11,053 bases of DNA from Clostridia bacterium. Its GTDB lineage: Bacteria > Bacillota_A > Clostridia > TANB77 > CAG-508. Position 1 is the first letter of the stretch. Each line of letters begins with the position of its first letter. Below, piece after piece: positions 6,287 through 11,053 of the stretch. Both the position numbers and the translations under genes were made by a program. The DNA is taken from assembly GCA_017621295.1 (NCBI GenBank), contig JAGATI010000041.1, positions 1-11,053 on the forward strand. Reading direction: 5' to 3'. The notes below the pieces were generated by a model, which was given only the letters and a program-made list of their open reading frames with translations, made no database searches and was not told where the DNA came from.

Positions 6287-6688
6287 TTATAAATTTTTCA
6301 TTTTATTTTCCTCCTCCATGTACTTACATTTTTTACATTGTGGTAACTGATCATCATTTTTATTATTATAATATACACTAGACCATTTACAGATATTTTG
6401 TAATATCGGTACTACAGATATTCCCTTTTCTGTTAAAGAATATTCTACTTTTACTGGAATGCAATCATATTGTGTTCTTTTTATAATGTTATTCTCTATT
6501 AGTTCTTTTAAAGATACTGCTAAAACTGCATCAGTTATATTGGTCATTTCATTTCTTAATTCACTATATCTTAATTTTTTATTTTGAGCTAAAACACATA
6601 TTATTCTTGATTTCCATTTTCCTCCAAATATTTCTAGTCCATATTCTAAAGGGCATCGAATATCTTTTTCTAGTTTCGGTTTATACAT
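6287..6688 (-). CDS. HxlR-family redox-type transcriptional regulator
   Basis: The 133-residue protein opens with RCPLEYGLEIFGGKWKSRII, the HxlR/YodB/HypR signature with a conserved Cys12 that senses disulfide or electrophile stress in characterised relatives. A winged helix follows (RYSELRNEMTNITDAVLAVSLKEL), then the wing PVKVEYSLTEKG. The C-terminus adds CKKCKY, a cysteine pair not required by the family that could bind metal or take part in switching. It is the first gene of the thioredoxin operon, 17 bases before the reductase gene, and is therefore likely both its regulator and autoregulated. AAAGGAAG is six bases before the ATG. It could instead sense another reactive species; the cysteines favour a thiol signal. 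Confidence 0.93.
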   Translation of the reverse strand: MYKPKLEKDIRCPLEYGLEIFGGKWKSRIICVLAQNKKLRYSELRNEMTNITDAVLAVSLKELIENNIIKRTQYDCIPVKVEYSLTEKGISVVPILQNICKWSSVYYNNKNDDQLPQCKKCKYMEEENKMKNL

Positions 6689-6710
6689 TATAATCTTCCT
6701 TTCATTTAAT

Positions 6711-6739
6711 AAAATATCATGATTCTGTTATTTTTTCAA
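6711..6739 (-). promoter_or_regulatory. Promoter of the HxlR-thioredoxin operon
   Basis: On the minus strand TTGAAA (-35, 6734-6739) and TATTTT (-10, 6711-6716) are separated by 17 bases, about 22 bases before the HxlR start codon. Confidence 0.55.
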
Positions 6740-6764
6740 GTTACTATTGAATTTATTAGTTACT
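6739..6764. promoter_or_regulatory. Repeated AGTTACT boxes, candidate HxlR binding site
   Basis: AGTTACT occurs at 6739-6745 and again at 6758-6764, 19 bases apart, directly upstream of the -35 box. TTACTA and TAGTTA within the same stretch also form an imperfect inverted repeat. The position suits a regulator site; the assignment to HxlR is inference. Confidence 0.35.
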
Positions 6765-6813
6765 TATAAAGTTAATATTTTATTTCATTTTTATTTTCTC
6801 TTACATAATTAAA

Positions 6814-6836
6814 AGAATCCATAACCACTGGATTCT
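6814..6836 (-). terminator. Terminator after the GNAT gene
   Basis: AGAATCCA (6814-6821) and TGGATTCT (6829-6836) form a perfect 8-bp stem with a 7-base loop, followed on the minus strand by TTTTAATT. It starts 8 bases beyond the GNAT stop and separates that operon from the HxlR promoter. Confidence 0.75.
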
Positions 6837-6844
6837 TCTAATTT

Positions 6845-7108
6845 TTATTTTGGTTCGATATTAGTTTCTAGTATCTTTTTAGCATAAGAACATTCTGCAA
6901 TAAGTTTCTTGTTATATTTTTTTGAATTTTCAATAACACATTTCACTAATATTTTTGCAATTCCATGACCTTGATATTTTCTGTCTACTCCAGTATGAAT
7001 TATATTCCATATATTCTCTAATTCTTTAAATTCACATTCACCAATTTCAATATCGTGATCATAAGCTACTGCTCTATTTTCTTTTCTTATAAATTTAATA
7101 CTAATCAT
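6845..7108 (-). CDS. Small GNAT-family N-acetyltransferase
   Basis: The 87-residue protein is a short acetyltransferase of the compact GNAT subgroup related to YjdJ and eukaryotic NATD1. It has a GECEF strand, IIHTGVDRKYQGHGIAKILV with the acetyl-CoA-binding Q-G-H-G-I-A turn, and the family tail CSYAKK. Length is normal for this subgroup, so the lack of N-terminal strands is not truncation. The substrate is unknown. It is the last gene of the run that starts with the SRPBCC gene; AGAGGA precedes the ATG and a terminator follows the stop. Confidence 0.88.
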   Translation of the reverse strand: MISIKFIRKENRAVAYDHDIEIGECEFKELENIWNIIHTGVDRKYQGHGIAKILVKCVIENSKKYNKKLIAECSYAKKILETNIEPK

Positions 7109-7144
7109 TTTTATCCTCTCTATAATTTGTAATTTTGCGTTACT

Positions 7145-7789
7145 TTATATTTTTTCATTATCTTTCCAAAAATCATAAATTACATTAGCAAGTTGTTTTG
7201 AATTATCAATATTTACTTCGTGTCCTGCGTTTTCGATAATTTTAAATTTACTATTTTTTATAACTTTATTTAACTGCTTTGCACTTTTCATATTTATATT
7301 ATCTTTTTCCTTTTCTCCACATATAATTAGTGTATTGCTTTTTATATTTGGAGCTTTTTCTGGAATAGATAAATTTTTCATTGAATCTAGTAAACTAATC
7401 ATATCCTTTTTAGGACAACCCATCTTTTCAAATATTCTTTTAGGCATAAATTTATAAATAATATTTTGGATAGTAAATATAGTCTTTGGTATTTCGTATG
7501 GTGTTCCTATCAGTATTATTGAATTTACCTTTTCTGGAAATTCTGATATATAATCAATAGCTAATACTCCACCTAATGAAAGTCCTACTAGATTTAATTT
7601 TTCGTTAAAACTATTACAATAATCAGCAAATGTTTTATACATATTCTCATAATTTACTTGATAATTTTTTACAATAGAAAACAAATTAGGCGTTTCTACA
7701 TTTATCCCATTATTATTATTTAATTGCTTTTTTACTTCATTCCAACTTGTTTCATCTTGTCCTAATCCATGAACTAAAATATTTGTCAT
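7145..7789 (-). CDS. Alpha/beta-fold hydrolase
   Basis: The 214-residue protein has the oxyanion-hole motif HGLGQD (7-12), the nucleophile elbow GLSLGG (Ser71), an acidic segment LIICGEKEKDN that should supply the acid, and the catalytic His in NAGHEVN near the C-terminus. It is a compact MenH-like hydrolase, cytoplasmic, with no signal peptide. The substrate cannot be read from the sequence; esters or thioesters are typical. AGGAG is eight bases before the ATG. It is the second hydrolase in this run and is only distantly similar to the first, so a recent duplication is unlikely. Confidence 0.9.
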   Translation of the reverse strand: MTNILVHGLGQDETSWNEVKKQLNNNNGINVETPNLFSIVKNYQVNYENMYKTFADYCNSFNEKLNLVGLSLGGVLAIDYISEFPEKVNSIILIGTPYEIPKTIFTIQNIIYKFMPKRIFEKMGCPKKDMISLLDSMKNLSIPEKAPNIKSNTLIICGEKEKDNINMKSAKQLNKVIKNSKFKIIENAGHEVNIDNSKQLANVIYDFWKDNEKI

Positions 7790-7851
7790 TTCTAAAATCT
7801 CCTATTAAAATTTTTTGCTTTATTTATATAACAATATTTTCTGGAATATCA

Positions 7852-8505
7852 CTATTTTTTCAAAGTGTTCGTAATATTATTAGTATTATTTTTTATTGTA
7901 TTTGTATATATAATCAAATATGCTATCGCTACAAGAAATCCAGCAATAACATCACTTGTATAATGAACACCTAAATAAATTCTACTTATTCCAATACTTA
8001 CTATCAATATACTCAAAAAAGTAATTAGACTGATTCTTATATATTTATTTTTGATATTTTTATAGACTAAATATATCAAATATCCGTAAAAAGCCATACT
8101 TACCATTGAATGTCCTGATGGCAAACTATATCCACTTTCATCTATAATTCTAAATTCTGTCGGTCTTGGTCTTTGCAATATTTGTTTTAAAGTATAGTTC
8201 GTTATGGTGGATATACCTAAATTCAATAAAATACTTATTCCTATTTTTCTATTTTTTATTACAAATAATAAAAATATAGAAAATCCTATCAACCAGTATG
8301 CAGATCCAAAGTTTGTGATAAATTTTGCAACAGGTGTAATAACATCTGATATTAGATGTAGTGAAATAAAATTATACCACTTAGCGTCAAATACCATAAT
8401 ATCAGAATCCATTACATCTTCTACTAAGAATATAAAACTAATTACACAAATAAATAAAATTATCCATTTCCAGTTTTCTAATAAAAATTTTTTTAATTTT
8501 TCCAT
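7852..8505 (-). CDS. PAP2-family membrane phosphatase
   Basis: The 217-residue integral membrane protein has all three PAP2 motifs in order: K107 to P115 (KQILQRPRP), PSGHS (129-133) and SRIYLGVHYTSD (174-185), with His132, Arg175, His181 and Asp185 in place. It has five to six hydrophobic helices and an Asn/Thr/Lys-rich cytoplasmic tail. Such enzymes dephosphorylate phosphatidic acid, phosphatidylglycerol phosphate or undecaprenyl pyrophosphate; the sequence does not discriminate. It starts 18 bases after the first hydrolase stop, with AAGGAA before the ATG, so the two are probably co-transcribed. Confidence 0.93.
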   Translation of the reverse strand: MEKLKKFLLENWKWIILFICVISFIFLVEDVMDSDIMVFDAKWYNFISLHLISDVITPVAKFITNFGSAYWLIGFSIFLLFVIKNRKIGISILLNLGISTITNYTLKQILQRPRPTEFRIIDESGYSLPSGHSMVSMAFYGYLIYLVYKNIKNKYIRISLITFLSILIVSIGISRIYLGVHYTSDVIAGFLVAIAYLIIYTNTIKNNTNNITNTLKK

Positions 8506-8522
8506 ATATTGTTTTCCTTTTG

Positions 8523-9386
8523 TTATCTTTCTGTTTCATTTTTATCTATTCTTATATTTGTTGTTTGAAAGTCATTTATTTTTGCTATATTTAAAGTGTT
8601 CGAATAATTAGTAGATATATTATGAGTTTTTTTCATACCTAATACTTTGTCTAATTCTGCTATCATAACAGATGGATTAAGTAGAGAATCCTCACAATGC
8701 CCTTTACCTTGAAAGCATTTTATTTTAGAGTTAGGATAATTGTTCCTAATATATTCTGCTGTTTTCTTTGCCAACAATTCGTTTATTTTAGTACCATAAT
8801 AGTAGTAAACTTCTGTATTTGGAGTATCTATATCACTTGGCAATTTATAACTTCCAATTTGTCTTATATAATTAGTAATTGTTGTATCAGACATATTATC
8901 AATCATTTCTAAAAAAACATCCAACTTATCTTCAGGAATAATAGAATTAACTGCTTGTGCAACAACTCTTTTATCTCTTGCTTGTGTTTTGTGAGTAAGC
9001 ATAAGATATTGTTTTGTCATCATTAAAGTCATTAGCCTATTATAAGAAATTAAAGGTGAACTTTCTAAAATAACTTTATCAATATCTAATTTTTTATTTT
9101 GCCAAATTTGAGATGTTAAAACACCACCCATAGACATACCATAAATTGCAAATACATTATTTCCATAACGAGAAATAATATAATCTTCTATATCTTTTGC
9201 ACTTTCTTCAAAAGAAACAAAATCTTCTTTCCTATTTGGATTATGCCCTTGTAATATAGGAACTATAATTTGATAGTTATTTTTATAATGTTCAATATAT
9301 TTTTCCCATATTTGATATGGTGTTTCAAATCCGTGTATTAAAATTATTTTATCTTTTTCTTTATTTCCAAATTCTAATATTTCCAA
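8523..9386 (-). CDS. Alpha/beta hydrolase with C-terminal extension
   Basis: The 287-residue protein has HGFETP (18-23), the nucleophile elbow GMSMGG (Ser85) and a C-terminal GKGHCE carrying the catalytic His. Beyond the hydrolase domain there is a tail of about 35 residues (from KKTHNIS to NETER), Asn/Thr/Lys rich and probably flexible. The start is a TTG at 9384-9386, eight bases after AAGGAG; no in-frame ATG lies nearby. It follows the methyltransferase by 27 bases and precedes PAP2 by 17. The substrate is unknown. Confidence 0.88.
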   Translation of the reverse strand: MEILEFGNKEKDKIILIHGFETPYQIWEKYIEHYKNNYQIIVPILQGHNPNRKEDFVSFEESAKDIEDYIISRYGNNVFAIYGMSMGGVLTSQIWQNKKLDIDKVILESSPLISYNRLMTLMMTKQYLMLTHKTQARDKRVVAQAVNSIIPEDKLDVFLEMIDNMSDTTITNYIRQIGSYKLPSDIDTPNTEVYYYYGTKINELLAKKTAEYIRNNYPNSKIKCFQGKGHCEDSLLNPSVMIAELDKVLGMKKTHNISTNYSNTLNIAKINDFQTTNIRIDKNETER

Positions 9387-9413
9387 TAGTTTTACTCCTT
9401 TTAAAATTGTAAT

Positions 9414-10229
9414 TCATCTTTCTATTTCTTCTTTAGCTTTTAATCTAAATTCATATATTTTATATAGTGATTCTGATATTTTACCACAATATAAATTTTC
9501 AAATATAAATTTTGTTATTCCTTTTAAATTATTTTCTTTATTTCTAATCAAATATTCTCTAACAAATTCTAAATTTTCATTCAATCTTGTAAAATCACTA
9601 GGATTATTCATTCCCCATTTTACACTTGCATTCATCTGATTAACAGGACTTTTTATTTTAGAACTTTTTACTGCTTGTTTTGAATAAGCATCAAATACAA
9701 TAGTTGCATTACCAAATCTTTCATTTATACCTTTTAATAACTGTTGTATTTCATCTTCTGATAAATACATTGTTAATCCCTCTGCAACAATTAAAATATT
9801 TGAACTATCTGTTTTAATTTCATTAAGCCAACTTAAATCAGTAACAGATTTTCCTATCATTCTATAACTGTTATTTTCCGTATAAAATTTTTTTCTTAAT
9901 TCAATTACACTCGGAAAATATACATCATACCATTTATTAGTTTTACTATCTATTCTTAAACATCTGGAGTCTAATCCACAGCCTAAATGAATAATAGTTG
10001 TATCAGAATTTTGACTAATATATCTAGTACATATCTCATCAATTACTTTTGCTCTAACAGCCATATACATTGATAACCATTTAGATTGTTTTAATTCATT
10101 AAAATCAAATTTTACTTTACTTATTATTTCTTCTGCTTTTGGATCTTTAATAAATAAATGATTTTTGCTCATCAATGCTTTTCCATATAGTGGTATAAAT
10201 AATGTTTTACTTTCATTATTCAACTCCAT
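9414..10229 (-). CDS. SAM-dependent methyltransferase, leucine carboxyl methyltransferase (LCM/TcmP) family
   Basis: The 271-residue protein carries the LCM-family core: AVRAKVID (57-64), motif I HLGCGLDSRCLRID (81-94), the following strand YDVYFPSVIE (101-110) and EGLTMYLSEDEI (150-161). The family includes carboxyl and O-methyltransferases such as the tetracenomycin TcmP enzyme. In most relatives the ribose-binding strand reads V-D-x-P; here Tyr104 occupies the Asp position, so cofactor contacts may differ. The substrate is not known; the neighbouring SRPBCC and hydrolase genes suggest a small molecule. TAGGAG precedes the ATG. Confidence 0.9.
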   Translation of the reverse strand: MELNNESKTLFIPLYGKALMSKNHLFIKDPKAEEIISKVKFDFNELKQSKWLSMYMAVRAKVIDEICTRYISQNSDTTIIHLGCGLDSRCLRIDSKTNKWYDVYFPSVIELRKKFYTENNSYRMIGKSVTDLSWLNEIKTDSSNILIVAEGLTMYLSEDEIQQLLKGINERFGNATIVFDAYSKQAVKSSKIKSPVNQMNASVKWGMNNPSDFTRLNENLEFVREYLIRNKENNLKGITKFIFENLYCGKISESLYKIYEFRLKAKEEIER

Positions 10230-10260
10230 AATTACTCCTACTTTCTAATTTTAATTTGTA

Positions 10261-10659
10261 CTACTTATTTATTTCTTTTTCTAAATCTCTCATATATCTT
10301 TTTTGATGACTTTTTAAATATGGCTTTGATAGTAGTTTCATTATAAAATTATTTGTTTCTATTTCTTCTGTAAAATCTAATACTACCTTACCATTATCTA
10401 ATTTTTTAAATATACCTATCCATTTACCTTTAATATTAGTGTTTTCAATATCAAATTTATATTCTTTTAAATTAACTTTTGAAGTGATAGTAAAATAAGT
10501 AGGATAATTATTTTTAGCATATTCTATAAAGTGTTTATCATCAACTATTTCTATTTTTGACAAATCACTTCTCCAAGTATAATTTGTATTATCAGTAATA
10601 ATACTCCATAACTTTTTTATATCACAATTAAATTCTTTTTTGATATTTGACTTAACCAT
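10261..10659 (-). CDS. SRPBCC (START/polyketide cyclase-like) family protein
   Basis: The 132-residue protein begins with a beta strand and the helix KKLWSIITDNTNYTWRSDL, typical of SRPBCC folds that bind hydrophobic ligands. Strands ending VVLDFTEEIE and a long C-terminal helix KSHQKRYMRDLEKEI follow. Members range from cyclases to lipid-binding proteins, and no catalytic residues identify the role here. AGGAG sits eight bases before the ATG, inside the sequence that follows the 28-nt repeat. It is the first gene of the run ending at 6845; no strong promoter is visible, so transcription may come through from the RhuM-like gene. Confidence 0.8.
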   Translation of the reverse strand: MVKSNIKKEFNCDIKKLWSIITDNTNYTWRSDLSKIEIVDDKHFIEYAKNNYPTYFTITSKVNLKEYKFDIENTNIKGKWIGIFKKLDNGKVVLDFTEEIETNNFIMKLLSKPYLKSHQKRYMRDLEKEINK

Positions 10660-10672
10660 ATTTAACTCCTAA

Positions 10673-10700
10673 ATTGTAAGTTGTCGCTTAGATATTATTA
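10673..10700. repeat. 28-nt direct repeat, upstream copy
   Basis: This matches 4314-4341 at 26 of 28 positions in the same orientation. It covers the last codons and TAA stop of the RhuM-family gene plus the following 16 bases up to the SRPBCC ribosome binding site. Confidence 0.85.
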
Positions 10701-11053
10701 AAATTTTTTGTTTCTTTTACTAACTCATCAAAGTCTGAAATATAATTTTTATCTTGTATAATTCTATATTTTTTGTACTCATCTAAAGCCAATTTATCTG
10801 CTATTTCTCTTTTTATTTTACCATTATCTTTTAAAATGTTATATTCATTTATTTTCAAAAATACTTCTAATTTTTCTTTCCACTCTTGCATTGAAATAAT
10901 CTTACCTAGTTTTACTTGTCTTTCTGCATAGTCAAGATACATAGATACTAAATTATTTAATTCTGTAATTTCTTCTTGTGAAAGATAGTTTTTAGCTATT
11001 GTTACATCTGTTTCAAGTATTTTTCCATTTGGTGCATTCTTCCAAGTTGTTAA
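10688..11053 (-). CDS. Virulence RhuM family protein, C-terminal part (5' end beyond the window)
   Basis: The frame is open from the window edge to TAA at 10688-10690, giving 121 codons. It aligns throughout with the last third of the complete RhuM copy at 1258-2304: LTTW against LTSW, VTIAKNYLSQEEI against VVIAKNYLSENEI, LKDNGKI in both, and KYRIIQDKNYISDFDELV against KYRIVQDQIYISDFDELL. An internal ATG at 10940-10942 is not the true start, because homology continues upstream without a break. The nucleotide similarity to the other copy is also visible, most strongly in the last 60 bases. Its stop codon lies within the 28-nt repeat. Confidence 0.9.
   Translation of the reverse strand, partial: LTTWKNAPNGKILETDVTIAKNYLSQEEITELNNLVSMYLDYAERQVKLGKIISMQEWKEKLEVFLKINEYNILKDNGKIKREIADKLALDEYKKYRIIQDKNYISDFDELVKETKNFNNI

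Noticed and set aside
7790..7851. Small gene or regulatory RNA between PAP2 and the second hydrolase
   Set aside because: Only a ribosome binding site and AT-rich sequence are visible; no hairpin, promoter or coding frame.
4300..10700. Integron cassette array with attC sites, suggested by same-strand unrelated genes and repeated sequence after stop codons
   Set aside because: The repeats lack the GTTRRRY / RYYYAAC boxes, the junctions are mostly shorter than a minimal attC, and no integrase is visible.
10688..10942. A complete 84-residue protein starting at ATG 10940-10942
   Set aside because: The frame stays open to the window edge and RhuM homology extends without a break, so this is an internal Met.

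Overview
This AT-rich window carries a dense, almost entirely minus-strand gene set with strong AAGGAGG-type ribosome binding sites. It reads correctly with the standard bacterial code (TGG tryptophans, TGA used as a stop). Together with CcdA/thioredoxin, HxlR, MarR and clostridial-type ferredoxin-thioredoxin reductase genes, this points to a low-GC, probably anaerobic Firmicute of the Clostridia or a related gut lineage; the species cannot be named. The mix of RhuM-like genes, a phage-type dUTPase relic and small unrelated operons looks like an accessory chromosomal region. All coordinates are on the plus strand; transcription runs from high to low.

Layout in transcription order. (1) 11053-10688: 3' end of a RhuM-family gene that enters from outside the window. 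(2) 10659-6845: a six-gene run encoding a START/SRPBCC protein, an LCM-family methyltransferase, an alpha/beta hydrolase, a PAP2 phosphatase, a second alpha/beta hydrolase and a small GNAT acetyltransferase, closed by a terminator at 6814-6836. (3) 6688-4386: a redox operon encoding an HxlR regulator with an N-terminal cysteine, a ferredoxin-thioredoxin reductase catalytic chain, thioredoxin, a ferredoxin, CcdA and a membrane-anchored thioredoxin. This can be read as a relay moving electrons from ferredoxin through cytoplasmic thioredoxin and CcdA to an extracytoplasmic thioredoxin, and it ends at a terminator at 4262-4299. (4) 4186-2388: a nitroreductase-like protein, a MarR regulator and a divergent sirtuin, behind a clear promoter whose downstream side holds a 15-bp perfect palindrome. 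(5) 2304-881: a complete RhuM-family gene followed by a dUTPase frame trimmed at both ends and lacking a standard start codon. (6) 710-1: an unrecognised gene, cut by the window edge, with a near-consensus promoter and an overlapping palindrome.

The most notable structural signal is a 28-nt direct repeat (two mismatches) at 4314-4341 and 10673-10700. It brackets blocks 2 and 3 exactly, and the upstream copy contains the stop codon of the RhuM-like gene. This suggests that the roughly 6.4-kb block was inserted, or can be excised, as a unit at the 3' end of a RhuM gene. No recombinase is visible in the window. Other points of interest are the Gln-for-His sirtuin, the ferredoxin-driven thiol relay, and a 37-nt identical stretch shared by the two thioredoxin genes.
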